Below, piece by piece: positions 7,948-17,045 of a DNA stretch of 64,000 nt. Both the position numbers and the translations under genes were made by a program. The stretch is from contig CALLMF010000039.1 of assembly GCA_938006335.1 (NCBI GenBank), positions 62,001 through 126,000 on the forward strand. The letters run 5' to 3'. How positions within the stretch are numbered: the first letter of the stretch is position 1; every line of letters starts with the position of its first letter. Under the pieces are notes generated by a model that searched no databases, was not told the DNA's origin, and saw nothing but the letters and a program-made list of their open reading frames with translations. Source of the DNA: an uncultured Granulosicoccaceae bacterium. GTDB lineage: Bacteria; Pseudomonadota; Gammaproteobacteria; Granulosicoccales; Granulosicoccaceae.

Positions 7948-8712
7948 ATGCGCATTCTGTCCATGTTTCAGCTTCCGGGTTCCGGCGCACGACAAATACG
8001 CGTCGGCACCAGTATATGGTCGTCGTTGAGCCCGTGCTGGCTTCTCGTGCTGCTGCTCCTTGCGGTGCAGCCCGCCTCAGCCGCCGTGTATACCTGTCCG
8101 GACGGCAACGGCGATGTGCAATTTCAGGATCGCCAGTGTGAGAGGACTCAAGCTGATGACGCTCGCACGTCGTCCACGTCTCGGTCGACGGCCAGCCAGG
8201 GCGCACGAACGCTACCTGCGGGAGCCGATCCAAGCTGGTTTGCCACACCCGACGGCGTAGCGCATCAGGCGTTCTGCGACGAAAGCGGCTGCGAATGCGG
8301 GCCTTTCGTGCGCAGTTTCGATAGCGGGCTGACGTTTGCCGTGGCGGATGCGCTGTACCTCGACGGCGCCTGGCACCGCTACCAGAGCAGTATCGAGAGC
8401 CTGCTTGATGCCACTCAATCCGGTGAAAACGCGAGAGCCTTCGCACTGCGCACCGAGGTCGAAGCGGCGGCCTGCGACATTCTCATGTCACAGCAGACCC
8501 TTCGGCAGTACGCCGATCGGGAATTGCGCAAGCTTCAACGCCGCGCACAGAATGCCGAAGATCTCGGGCGCGACTCCGAAGCGTCGTGTGATGGGTTCAG
8601 CGAGGCCGCCTGCCGCGACTATCAGGCAGTGCTCACCTATCGCAGCATGCAGCTCGACGCCAAGGCGTTGGGGCAGCCTCGCGGCACGACGGTGTCCATC
8701 GACCTGGAGTAG
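7948..8712 (+). CDS. DUF4124-containing secreted protein
   Basis: A 254-residue exported protein. After a basic N-terminus and hydrophobic segment the probable signal-peptide site is PASAAVY. The mature protein opens with VYTCPDGNGDVQFQDRQC, a DUF4124 motif with paired cysteines. A Ser/Thr-rich stretch follows, then a helical C-terminal half with CDESGCECG and further cysteines. Starts at 7948 or 7963 are both possible. The TAG stop is formed partly from the TA at the left edge of the MITE-like element, so the original C-terminus may have been changed by that insertion. Confidence 0.7.
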   Translation: MRILSMFQLPGSGARQIRVGTSIWSSLSPCWLLVLLLLAVQPASAAVYTCPDGNGDVQFQDRQCERTQADDARTSSTSRSTASQGARTLPAGADPSWFATPDGVAHQAFCDESGCECGPFVRSFDSGLTFAVADALYLDGAWHRYQSSIESLLDATQSGENARAFALRTEVEAAACDILMSQQTLRQYADRELRKLQRRAQNAEDLGRDSEASCDGFSEAACRDYQAVLTYRSMQLDAKALGQPRGTTVSIDLE

Positions 8713-8886
8713 TGGTCTGTCTACCTGATAGTGTCGACATCAGAGCCTGCGTGTGCATGTCAGGCAAGGCGCATCGACGAAGTTGCACTGGAGTGCATCG
8801 AGGAGATGCAACGCAGATCGGAAAGGCACACGTGGGCTCCCGACGGGCGTGGCTGATGTCGTCACTATCAGGTAGACAGACCACTA
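8710..8886. mobile_element. MITE-like element with 33-bp terminal inverted repeats
   Basis: Positions 8711-8743 and 8853-8885 are inverted repeats that match at 32 of 33 bases; each outer end reads AGTGGTCTGTCTACCTGATAG inwards or its complement. A TA dinucleotide lies at both outer edges, as expected from IS630/Tc1-mariner type insertion. The 109-bp interior has no credible gene, so the element is non-autonomous. It sits at the 3' end of the DUF4124 gene and downstream of the kinase gene. Confidence 0.7.
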
Positions 8887-8924
8887 AGGCAGGACACGGC
8901 GCTTACACGCGCTGCGCCGAACAG

Positions 8925-11036
8925 CTACCACTGAATGCGCGACCACTGACCGTCCACCAGACGGCTGGTGATTTCGCGATCACGAAAGGCCGCCGACGGC
9001 ACCGCACGGTCACCGTTCTGACGAATCATGTCGGTGATACGCAGGTTGGCGGTCACCGACTTGTCCGCGTTGCGGACACGGATACCGGTAATGGCCATGT
9101 TGAGTCGGTCGAAGTTGTTCATCAGTTGTCCGAACAAGGCGTTTTGCTCACTCTCCTGTGTGATGGCATCGATCACCGCGAAGTCCTTGGCTTCGATGGC
9201 ACGTTTGAGACCATCAAAGCGTCGGACCACGCGATCAAACTCGGCGTCGGTTACCGGGCGGGTCATCTCCGCGATGACTCGCTCCAGACGTGCCTCGAGA
9301 ATCTCCAGCCGCGAACCGGTCAGCCCTGAGGCTCGCGCCTGATTCAAGAACGCGACGGCGTCATCCACACGACGCTCGGCAAGCGCGCTATCGGCGTTGT
9401 CCAGCGCAGCGGTGAATTGCTCGTTGGCGGCGATCGCCTGTCGCGCGCGTGCCTGCGCGAGCAGCTCCTCGCGACGCTCCGACGCTGCGGCAGCCTTCCG
9501 CTCCGCTTCCTTTGCCGCTTGCTCGGCGTCTCGTGCTGCTTGCCGAGCAGCCGCGGCGGCTTGTTCTTCGGCGAGCGCTCTGGACTCGCTCGCAGCATCA
9601 GCGGCGGCCTGTTGTTCCTCCAGTGCCTGTTCACGTCGCTCTATATCAGCCAGACGCTCCAGCTGACGCGAGCGTTCGACGGCAAGCGCCGTCATTTCCG
9701 TCGATTCGACAAGAGGCTGCGCACTTGCCTCCGGACCCCCGGCTGCCACGCGATCGGGCAAGGTGGTGACCGCGACATCCGGCGCCACGACGGGTGCGTC
9801 ATTGCCCGGTCCGATGATGACCAGCGCAAGCCCGACCAGGCCGACGGCCACCATCGACAACAATGGCAACAGCGTCCGCAAGGACCGGCGCCAGGAACGT
9901 CTTCTTCGCACGAGCTTGACCGGTCGCGGCGACTCGGCGCTGTTCTCCATGCCCGTGTACACCGTGCGGTCGTTGACACGGCGACGCGGAGGATTGGCAG
10001 GCACCGCTGGCGCAACCACAGTGGGCTTGCCCGCCACCGACTCGCCACCGGTCATGTCCATGAGTGTGTCGATGCTGGGTGCTGACTGGCGCGCCACGCG
10101 CACCGATGTCTTGCCGAGCAACGCAGGAAGCCAGTCCGCAAGGGTCTGCGGACGGTCAGCGATCCGGAAGGACAAGGCCCAGTCGATCGCTTCGAGAAAA
10201 TCCTCGCTGTAGCGACCGCGTCCGAGCACGGTAGCCGGTATCTGTGGATCGCGGCCACCGTTGAGCAATGCAGAGCCACGTCGCGCACTGTCAACCGGGT
10301 CGCTGCCCCCGATGGCGTAGTACAGCACCCCGCCGAGAGCGTAGATATCGGTCCAGGGACCTTGCTGCTCGTCGTCGTTGTCGTCGTACTGTTCCAGCGG
10401 TGCATAGCCCACGGTGACGAGCGCCGTCAGCGCCTCTCCGCCGGTGCTGCTGACATCACGAGCCGAGCCGAAGTCGAGTACGACCGGGCTACCGTCGGGT
10501 CGGATAAGAATGTTCGCCGGTTTGATATCCCGGTGAATGAATCCGTGCCGATGGACTTCGGTAAGACCCTCGCAAATCGGCGCGATCAGCGACTTGAGGC
10601 GTGCTTCGCGCCGACGGCCTTCCGCCTCGAGGTACACACGCAGGTTCTCACCTTCCTCGAACTCCATGACCATGTAGGCCGTGTTGTTCTGCTGGAATAC
10701 CGACATGACCCGCACGATGTTCGGGTGTTTGAACCGGACCAGGTTGCGTGCTTCGCGAATGAAGCGTTCAAGCCCCCAACGATAGAGGTCGCCGTGCTGT
10801 TGGGTCAGCGGTTCAACCGCGGTATCGCCGGCACGTCGTGCCAGACCGGTCGGGATGTACTCCTTGATGGCGACCGGATGGTCCAGATTGGTATCCGTGG
10901 CGAGATAGATCACGCCGAACCCGCCGCGTCCCAGCACTCGCTCCACGCGGTACCAGTTGAGCATCTCTCCTATGCTCAGCGTCTTATGGGCGGCGCCTGT
11001 CTCCATGGATGCCAGATGATCGTTGCCAAAAGGCAA
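8925..11036 (-). CDS. Membrane-anchored Ser/Thr protein kinase (Hanks type) with periplasmic coiled coil
   Basis: A 703-residue protein. The kinase domain spans about residues 28-310: glycine loop GRGGFG at 36-41, lysine in VAIKEY near 58, catalytic loop HRDIKPANIL and metal-binding DFGSA. A proline-rich linker, a basic patch and one membrane helix (LLSMVAVGLVGLALVIIG, about 395-412) follow. The outer part has a long Ala/Glu/Arg coiled coil (about 455-540) and a C-terminal domain ending GQWSRIQW; PASTA repeats are absent. The start may lie at 11006 or 10964, since the upstream residues are not conserved in kinases. It is divergent from the GAPDH gene. Confidence 0.88.
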   Translation of the reverse strand: MPFGNDHLASMETGAAHKTLSIGEMLNWYRVERVLGRGGFGVIYLATDTNLDHPVAIKEYIPTGLARRAGDTAVEPLTQQHGDLYRWGLERFIREARNLVRFKHPNIVRVMSVFQQNNTAYMVMEFEEGENLRVYLEAEGRRREARLKSLIAPICEGLTEVHRHGFIHRDIKPANILIRPDGSPVVLDFGSARDVSSTGGEALTALVTVGYAPLEQYDDNDDEQQGPWTDIYALGGVLYYAIGGSDPVDSARRGSALLNGGRDPQIPATVLGRGRYSEDFLEAIDWALSFRIADRPQTLADWLPALLGKTSVRVARQSAPSIDTLMDMTGGESVAGKPTVVAPAVPANPPRRRVNDRTVYTGMENSAESPRPVKLVRRRRSWRRSLRTLLPLLSMVAVGLVGLALVIIGPGNDAPVVAPDVAVTTLPDRVAAGGPEASAQPLVESTEMTALAVERSRQLERLADIERREQALEEQQAAADAASESRALAEEQAAAAARQAARDAEQAAKEAERKAAAASERREELLAQARARQAIAANEQFTAALDNADSALAERRVDDAVAFLNQARASGLTGSRLEILEARLERVIAEMTRPVTDAEFDRVVRRFDGLKRAIEAKDFAVIDAITQESEQNALFGQLMNNFDRLNMAITGIRVRNADKSVTANLRITDMIRQNGDRAVPSAAFRDREITSRLVDGQWSRIQW

Positions 11037-11229
11037 TGTCGCTAGTAGGAGGTCGCATTTTAGCGGGTTTTATTACCCACCGACTGTATCAAAGTGTCAT
11101 CGATCACAAGCAGGAGCCGCATCGGTCCGCTCACGGCGGAATTCGCCGCTAAACCTGACTTGCGGCCCGCAATTTGCCGGCGGGGCTGACGACTACCCTC
11201 ACGACCTGATCAAAAAAGGACGCTCTGAC

Positions 11230-12669
11230 GTGACCCAAGCCAAGAAACTGCTTGATATCTACATCGACGAACAGGGATCTGCCGAGCGAATGATTCCGGT
11301 CGTAGGCGCGCTGTACCGCGAGCGCGGCATCATTGTGACGGTGTTCGGGCGCAAACTGATGAACGGCTCCACCGTCGACATTCTCAAGGCCCACCGGCTC
11401 TCGCGCCACGTGGTCGGCTCGGCCGTCACGGTGGCAGAAACCAGCCGAGTCCTCACCGCACTGGCGCGACTGCAGCCTGGCTCCAGCCGTGTCGACATCG
11501 GCATGCTCGCCGCGAGCGCCCGCGAGCGACAGGTGCTCGATCAGGACGACACACTGAGTAACTTCCTTGCCGATGCACTCAAGGATGTTCCGCCCGGCAC
11601 CTCGGTTCTCGACCAACCTCGAGATGTGGTGCTCTACGGTTTCGGACGCATCGGTCGTATCCTTGCCCGCCTGCTGATCGAACGCACAACCTCGAACAAT
11701 CCCCTGCGCCTGCGCGCCATCGTGGTACGCGGCGGACGCGAAGGGGATCTGGAAAAGCGCGCCAGTCTGCTGCGCCGCGATTCAGTGCACGGCAGCTTCA
11801 ATGGCAGCATTACGGTCGATGTCGAGAACAGCGCCATCATCGCGAACGGCAACTTCATCAAGGTGATCTACGCCAACCAGCCCGAGGACGTCGACTACAC
11901 CGATCACGGAATCGACAACGCACTTGTTGTCGACAACACGGGCGTGTTCAAGAACGAGGAAGCCCTGCGCCGGCATCTTGTACCCAAGGGCGCCACCAAG
12001 GTCCTGCTGACCGCACCGGCGGGCGACCTCAAGAACATCGTGTACGGCGTCAATGACAGCATGATCGGAGACGACGATGTCCTCTGTGCTGCCAGTTGCA
12101 CCACCAACGCCATTACCCCGGTGCTCAAGGTCATCAATGACCGTTACGGCATCGAGAACGGCCACGTCGAAACGGTGCACAGCTACACCAACGACCAGAA
12201 CCTGATAGACAACTACCACTCCGCCGAGCGACGCGGCAGAAGCGCGCCACTCAACATGGTATTGACCTCTACTGGCGCGGCGAAAGCCGTGGCCAAGGCA
12301 CTACCGGAACTCGCTGGCAAACTGACCGGCAACGCGATTCGTGTGCCCACGCCAAACGTATCAATGGCGGTGTGCAACCTCAATCTGGGTGAAGTCACGA
12401 CGCGTGAGCAGCTCAACGACCACGTGCGCGAGGTGAGCTACCACTCGGCGCTTCGTCAGCAAATCGCGTATTCAACCTCCACCGAGGTCGTGTCAAGTGA
12501 TTTCGTGGGTACGCCCGAGCCTGCCATCTTCGATTCGGTCGCAACCATTGTCGAAGGGAATCGTGCGGTGCTCTATGTGTGGTACGACAACGAGTACGGG
12601 TACAGCACCCAGGTACTACGCTGCATGCAGAAGATGGTAGGCCTTCATATCGTCAACGTGCCGGCGTAG
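11230..12669 (+). CDS. gap: Glyceraldehyde-3-phosphate dehydrogenase, long (N-terminally extended) type
   Basis: A 479-residue GAPDH of the extended class found in many gammaproteobacteria. About 125 N-terminal residues (SAERMIPVVGALYRERG, ILKAHRLSRH) precede the NAD-binding LYGFGRIGRILARLL. The catalytic cysteine lies in AASCTTNAITPV, with the histidine in VETVHSYTNDQN, and the end is WYDNEYGYSTQV. I chose the GTG at 11230 because AAAAAAGGA sits about 9 bp upstream and family similarity starts there; an ATG at 11023 would run into the kinase start. It interconverts glyceraldehyde-3-phosphate and 1,3-bisphosphoglycerate; coenzyme preference was not determined. Confidence 0.92.
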   Translation: MTQAKKLLDIYIDEQGSAERMIPVVGALYRERGIIVTVFGRKLMNGSTVDILKAHRLSRHVVGSAVTVAETSRVLTALARLQPGSSRVDIGMLAASARERQVLDQDDTLSNFLADALKDVPPGTSVLDQPRDVVLYGFGRIGRILARLLIERTTSNNPLRLRAIVVRGGREGDLEKRASLLRRDSVHGSFNGSITVDVENSAIIANGNFIKVIYANQPEDVDYTDHGIDNALVVDNTGVFKNEEALRRHLVPKGATKVLLTAPAGDLKNIVYGVNDSMIGDDDVLCAASCTTNAITPVLKVINDRYGIENGHVETVHSYTNDQNLIDNYHSAERRGRSAPLNMVLTSTGAAKAVAKALPELAGKLTGNAIRVPTPNVSMAVCNLNLGEVTTREQLNDHVREVSYHSALRQQIAYSTSTEVVSSDFVGTPEPAIFDSVATIVEGNRAVLYVWYDNEYGYSTQVLRCMQKMVGLHIVNVPA

Positions 12670-12690
12670 CAATCGCCGACCCGGATACCT

Positions 12691-12969
12691 TCACTGCTGG
12701 GCGGCAGTGGAGTCGTGCTCGGAGGACGTCTGCACAGGCGTGATGATCCGCGTCGGCATCTCGTCTTCGTCGCGCTTCTGACGCCGGGCCTGAAAGTCTT
12801 CGATAGCTGCCATGACCTCCATCACGGGCCACAGCACCGCATGGACGATTGCAGCCGGCAGGCCGACGCCCATTGACATGGCAGTCCTTGCCGCGACAAC
12901 AAGACCACCCAGATAAAAACCAAAAAGAAAAAGAAGCATTATCAAGTCCCGTCGCTGCCTCGTGCGCAA
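12691..12969 (-). CDS. Small membrane protein, unknown
   Basis: A 92-residue protein with a basic start (MRTRQRRD), one clear hydrophobic span (LIMLLFLFGFYLGGLVVAA) and a second weaker one around residues 34-55. The C-terminus is charged, with a QARRQKRDEDE stretch. I recognise no family. Codon use and the membrane pattern support a real gene. It converges on the GAPDH gene with a 21-bp gap. Confidence 0.5.
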   Translation of the reverse strand: MRTRQRRDLIMLLFLFGFYLGGLVVAARTAMSMGVGLPAAIVHAVLWPVMEVMAAIEDFQARRQKRDEDEMPTRIITPVQTSSEHDSTAAQQ

Positions 12970-13124
12970 TGGTGTAGACGCTGCACCTCGCCGAAGGGTA
13001 GGCGGACTCCGATCGAAATACTTACTTCGATTGTGAACAGCTGTTAATACATCGTGCCTTGACGTCCTTTATTCCAGTAACAACCCCGGGAACATGGCTT
13101 GATTGTCGTGAACGCTTTGTTCAA

Positions 13125-13153
13125 ACGTGTGATTCGAACGTTGAATCACACGT
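13125..13153 (-). terminator. Perfect 11-bp inverted repeat downstream of the AhpD-like gene
   Basis: ACGTGTGATTC and its exact complement GAATCACACGT are separated by a 7-base loop, 20 bp past the stop of the leftward peroxidase-like gene. Only a short T-run follows on that strand, so this could be a weak terminator or a protein-binding site. Confidence 0.4.
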
Positions 13154-13172
13154 CACTGTGCTGGTCTCCACA

Positions 13173-13787
13173 CTACCTGACCAGTCGCGGTCTCGGCTTC
13201 GCAGGCTCACGGCCCATCGCGTAGAACTCATCGTTGGGCCGCATGTCGGTAAATCCTGCCATCCGGTTAGATAACGAGAAAAAAGCAGTGACAGCCCCGA
13301 TGTCCCAGATATCCTCGTCGCTGAACCCATGCTCACGCAGTTCCTCGAAGTCTTCGTCGGTAACGTCAGCGGCCTGGTCGCAGACAAGGCAGGCGAAATC
13401 CAGCATGGCCCGTTGACGAAGAGTGATGTCGGCACGTGTGTAGTCAATCGCGAGCTGATCGGCAAGCCGCGGGTTCTTCTCCCTGATGCGAGCGATGGCG
13501 CCATGGGCGACAACACAGTACAAGCAGCCGTTGAGTGCTGAAGTCACCACGACGATCATCTCCCGCTCGCCCTTGGTCAAACCGGATTCGCGCTCCATCA
13601 CCGCGTCGTGATAGGCAAAAAACGCGCGAAATTCATCCGGCCTGTGCGCAAGCACCCGAAACACATTGGGTACGAATCCTGATTTTTCCGTCACGCCGGC
13701 GATGCGTTCCCGGATATCGGCTGGCAAGCCGTCCAGCTCGGGAACGGGAAATCGTGAGCGTGGAGGGCGATCCTTGAGGTCTGACAT
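13173..13787 (-). CDS. Peroxidase-related protein, AhpD/carboxymuconolactone decarboxylase family
   Basis: A 204-residue protein of the uncharacterised peroxidase-related (TIGR01926) branch of the AhpD fold. The active motif CLYCVVAHG gives the CxxCxxxH pattern of redox-active members, preceded by EREMIVVVTSALN. The C-terminal part (VTDEDFEELREHGFSDEDIWDIGAV, in shorter pieces) matches the family. I chose the ATG at 13787; the longer frame upstream is unlike the family. It probably reduces peroxides with an external thiol donor, which is inferred from the motif. It stands alone, with an inverted repeat after the stop. Confidence 0.85.
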   Translation of the reverse strand: MSDLKDRPPRSRFPVPELDGLPADIRERIAGVTEKSGFVPNVFRVLAHRPDEFRAFFAYHDAVMERESGLTKGEREMIVVVTSALNGCLYCVVAHGAIARIREKNPRLADQLAIDYTRADITLRQRAMLDFACLVCDQAADVTDEDFEELREHGFSDEDIWDIGAVTAFFSLSNRMAGFTDMRPNDEFYAMGREPAKPRPRLVR

Positions 13788-13959
13788 GGTCTGCTTCGCA
13801 TGAATTACGTGGGGATGGTCGCATGATGCGCGTCTCTGTACTGCAACGGGCCGCATTCCCCGAGGAGCACGCCGGCGCGATTGATACCATGGCGACCTGA
13901 AGTGTTGCCGGCGACCACGGCCAGCCACGCCGCCTACGACTGTAAAAGCGACTCACACC

Positions 13960-15177
13960 ATGACCCGCTTGCCCTTCTGCACGATCCCGCCAGCCGCCCT
14001 GCTGGTGTCAGCACCGCTATTCGCACAGGACACCTCCCGTCTGCCGATTGCGGATGCACACGTGCACTACAGCCACGACTCGGTCGAGATGACGCCGCCG
14101 GAGCGGGTGATCGAACTGATGCGCGAGGCCAATCTCAAGCTCGCTCTGGTATCCAGCTCGGATGATCAAGGGACGCAATTGCTCACGGCGCTCGCTCCTG
14201 ATCTGATCGTGCCGGGTCTCCGTCCTTACAGTCGCCGTGGCCAGACAGGCAGCTGGTTCACCAGTGACGAGAACCTCGCCTACGTCGAACGCTTGATCGC
14301 GACCAACCGCTACGCCTCGATCGGAGAGTTTCATCTGTATGGGGCCGATGCCGATCTGCCCATACCTCGTCGCATCGTGGAACTTGCCGAAGAACACAAT
14401 CTCATCCTGCACGCACACTCCGATGCCGACGCGGTCGAGCGCCTGCTAGCGCAGAGTCCGGAGGTGAAGGTCATCTGGGCGCACGCAGGCTTCGACAACC
14501 CGGCGGAGATCGCGCCAATGCTCGAGAAGCATGATCGTCTGTGGGCCGACCTCGCCTTCCGATCCGGCGTTGGTCCTGGCGGTGAGCTCGGTGACGATTG
14601 GAAACAGTTGTTCATCGACTACCCGGACCGTCTGATGCTCGGCACCGACACCTACACACCCGAGCGGATGTACTTCATTCCCTCACACGCCGAGACGGCA
14701 CGTGCATGGATGACGTCCTTGCCAGAGGACGTTGCCGAACAACTGGCCTGGAAAAACGCCTACGACCTGATCACGCCGGTGTGGGAAGCCAACCGAGACA
14801 CCACACTCGCCAGCGAAGACCCGATGGCGGCGCTCTGCAACGCACTCGACGCGAGCACTACCACCGAAGAGGATGGAACAACCGTATCCATCACGCCGAT
14901 GAACGAGTTGAAGGTCAGCGAGCCGGTCTCGGTCACGGTCACGGTGTGCGGCGACAACGCGGCGGATGCCGTCGTCACGCTGGATGCCAGCATGCCGGCG
15001 CACGGCCATGGCATGAACTACGCGCCCGAGCACACGGTGACACTCACCGGCGATGCCGGGCAGCAAGTACAGGTTGACGGCTTGCTGCTGCATATGCCGG
15101 GTAACTGGGAATGGCGAGTGGATATAGACAACGGTACGGCGAAAATATCACTGAGAGAGGACTTCGCCATTCAATAG
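13960..15177 (+). CDS. Exported amidohydrolase with C-terminal YtkA/FixH-like domain
   Basis: A 405-residue protein with a Sec signal peptide ending near APLFAQD (residue 22). Residues about 28-285 form a TIM-barrel amidohydrolase: metal motif ADAHVHYSHD (His34, His36), GEFHLYG, HAHSDADAVE, WAHAGF and the aspartate of LGTDTYTPE. Residues about 310-400 form a beta domain with VTLDASMPAHGHGMNY and LLLHMPGNWEWRVDI, the pattern of YtkA/FixH-like domains often linked to copper handling. The MauG-like gene starts 30 bp downstream, so the pair looks like an operon. The substrate is unknown. Confidence 0.76.
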   Translation: MTRLPFCTIPPAALLVSAPLFAQDTSRLPIADAHVHYSHDSVEMTPPERVIELMREANLKLALVSSSDDQGTQLLTALAPDLIVPGLRPYSRRGQTGSWFTSDENLAYVERLIATNRYASIGEFHLYGADADLPIPRRIVELAEEHNLILHAHSDADAVERLLAQSPEVKVIWAHAGFDNPAEIAPMLEKHDRLWADLAFRSGVGPGGELGDDWKQLFIDYPDRLMLGTDTYTPERMYFIPSHAETARAWMTSLPEDVAEQLAWKNAYDLITPVWEANRDTTLASEDPMAALCNALDASTTTEEDGTTVSITPMNELKVSEPVSVTVTVCGDNAADAVVTLDASMPAHGHGMNYAPEHTVTLTGDAGQQVQVDGLLLHMPGNWEWRVDIDNGTAKISLREDFAIQ

Positions 15178-15207
15178 CCCGAGTCAACGCTCAACCGCAT
15201 TATCGGC

Positions 15208-16362
15208 ATGTCTGTTCTGTCCATCCACGTTCGAACCATTGCGGTCGTCGTCGGTGTTGCTGTTGCGCTGATCGCGACCCGGTCACTGTTCGCCGCGCCG
15301 CTTGCCCCGCACGAACGCGTCCTGCTGGACAGTTTCGGTCCCTGGCCTCAACCGGTACCGGCCGATCCTGGCAATGAGCTGTCCGGACTTGCCTGGGCCG
15401 AAGCACTTGGAGAGCGCTTGTTCGCTGACCCGTTGCTGTCGGGAGACGAGCAATTCTCGTGTGCCAGCTGCCACAAGGCGGAACTCGCCTTCACTGATGG
15501 CATACCACTGGCCGTCGCCACTGGCGTTCATGTGCGTAATACCCAGGGACTTCTGGATATCGCGCAGCAACGCTGGTTCGGCTGGGACGGTGGTGCCGAC
15601 AGCTTGTGGGCGGCAAGCTTGCGACCGATACTCGCGAAGGTCGAACTCAATGGAGACATTCCGACCGTCGCTGAGCGCTTGCGTGCAAGGCCTGAAGTCA
15701 TGTCGACGCTGCGCCAATGGGGCGATGTACCGGCAGACGATGAAGCCCTGGTGGTACTCGCCAGCAAGGCCATAGGCGCTTACCTGCGCACGCTCGAATC
15801 GGGTAGAACGCCATTTGACGAGTATCGCGATGCTGTTGTTGCCGGCACAGATTCGGCCAGTGACTATCCGGCCGATGCGAGACGCGGCCTGTCCATCTTC
15901 TTTGGTGACGCCAACTGCTCCGTATGTCACTTCGGGCCGAATTTTTCCAACCGCGAGTTCCACGACACCGGGCGACCGTTCTTTACCGGTGTTGGCGAAG
16001 TCGACCCCGGACGTTACACCGGCATCCAACGCCTTCGAAGCGATCCGTACAACCTGCTCGGCGGATTCAGCGTCGACGTATCCGCACATGATGAACGCAA
16101 GACGCGCACCGTCACTCTCGACCAGAACAACTTCGGCCAGTGGCGTACACCCTCACTGCGCAACCTTGCATACACGGCGCCCTACACGCACGACGGCAGC
16201 CTTGCGACCTTGCGCGACGTGGTGGACGCTTACGCCGACATCGATCCCGAACGCATACACGGGAACGGTGAGGCACTCATCCGACCGCTCGACTTGTCCG
16301 AGCAGCAGCGCGAAGACCTGGTTGCCTTCCTGAAGACGCTGAGTGTCGAGTCTTTACCGTAG
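15208..16362 (+). CDS. Di-haem cytochrome c peroxidase / MauG-like enzyme
   Basis: A 384-residue periplasmic protein with an N-terminal signal segment ending near SLFAAPLAP. Two haem-binding motifs are visible: CASCH at residues 85-89 and CSVCH at about 237-241. The C-terminal block WRTPSLRNLAYTAPYTHDGS is typical of the MauG/bacterial cytochrome c peroxidase family. Family members reduce hydrogen peroxide or oxidise tryptophan and other residues on partner proteins. The upstream amidohydrolase/YtkA gene may encode its partner; that is inference from the 30-bp spacing. Confidence 0.87.
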   Translation: MSVLSIHVRTIAVVVGVAVALIATRSLFAAPLAPHERVLLDSFGPWPQPVPADPGNELSGLAWAEALGERLFADPLLSGDEQFSCASCHKAELAFTDGIPLAVATGVHVRNTQGLLDIAQQRWFGWDGGADSLWAASLRPILAKVELNGDIPTVAERLRARPEVMSTLRQWGDVPADDEALVVLASKAIGAYLRTLESGRTPFDEYRDAVVAGTDSASDYPADARRGLSIFFGDANCSVCHFGPNFSNREFHDTGRPFFTGVGEVDPGRYTGIQRLRSDPYNLLGGFSVDVSAHDERKTRTVTLDQNNFGQWRTPSLRNLAYTAPYTHDGSLATLRDVVDAYADIDPERIHGNGEALIRPLDLSEQQREDLVAFLKTLSVESLP

Positions 16363-16396
16363 ACTGCTTGCTCTGTACCAATCGCATCGTTAAAAC

Positions 16397-17008
16397 ATGA
16401 GTCACGCGACTTCTTCCGACGAAGCCCTTTTGCTGGTCCGTTTGCTCGATGCCATCGAGCACGACATCGTGCCTCTGACAGAAATTGGCGTATCGGTTGG
16501 CAACAAGATCTTTGGTGCCGCCCTGATCGACAAGCATGATCTTTCCACGGTACTTGCAGAGACCAACAACGAAACGGTCAGCCCGCTGCATCATGGCGAG
16601 ATGCACTTGCTGAAGCGCTTCCACGAATGGCCGGAAGCGCATCGCCCGGCCCCATCATCGCTGATCTTTCTGTCCACTCATGAGCCTTGCAGCATGTGCG
16701 TCTCCGCCATCACCTGGTCAGGCTTCGACACCATCCGCTATCTGTTCACTCACGAAGACTCGCGCGATGCCTTCGCGATCCCGCACGATCTGAAGATTCT
16801 CAAGGAAGTCTTCGACGTCGACCCCGGAGAGTACCGCCGGGACAATGCCTTCTTTCACGCTGATGGCATCCGCCAGGCGGCCGCTCGACTCGACGCTGCG
16901 GAGCGCGAGCACATCCTGTCCCGCGCTGATACTCTGTTGGAACGCTACGCCCGCCTTTCAGACAGCTATCAGCAGAGCAAGGACGGTAATACCATCCCAC
17001 TTGCGTGA
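16397..17008 (+). CDS. Cytidine/guanine-deaminase-fold nucleoside deaminase
   Basis: A 203-residue protein with the zinc-dependent deaminase signature: HHGEM (the H-x-E motif, about residues 61-65) and EPCSMCVSAITWSGF (the PCxxC motif, about 100). Spacing matches the CMP/dCMP and tRNA-adenosine deaminase superfamily. The C-terminal half is an extra helical region with no recognised motif. The substrate (free base, nucleoside or tRNA) cannot be assigned. The 8-bp target duplication of the IS1595 element begins 4 bp after its stop codon. Confidence 0.75.
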   Translation: MSHATSSDEALLLVRLLDAIEHDIVPLTEIGVSVGNKIFGAALIDKHDLSTVLAETNNETVSPLHHGEMHLLKRFHEWPEAHRPAPSSLIFLSTHEPCSMCVSAITWSGFDTIRYLFTHEDSRDAFAIPHDLKILKEVFDVDPGEYRRDNAFFHADGIRQAAARLDAAEREHILSRADTLLERYARLSDSYQQSKDGNTIPLA

Positions 17009-17011
17009 CCG

Positions 17012-17019
17012 CAAAACTC
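17012..17019. repeat. Left copy of 8-bp target-site duplication (CAAAACTC)
   Basis: CAAAACTC lies directly outside the left inverted repeat and is repeated directly outside the right one at 19933-19940. An 8-bp duplication is characteristic of IS1595-family transposition. Confidence 0.85.
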
Positions 17020-17045
17020 CGGAATTATGTAGCACCCGCACAAAG
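17020..17045 (+). repeat. Left terminal inverted repeat of the IS1595-family element
   Basis: Reads CGGAATTATGTAGC then ACCCGCACAAAG. Its complement matches the right end (19907-19932) at 25 of 26 bases. The similarity weakly continues inward as a CTTTCGG block on both sides. Confidence 0.88.

Noticed and set aside
8712..9329. Open frame of 205 codons on the plus strand
   Set aside because: It starts inside the MITE-like repeat and runs antisense to the kinase gene; no domain is visible.
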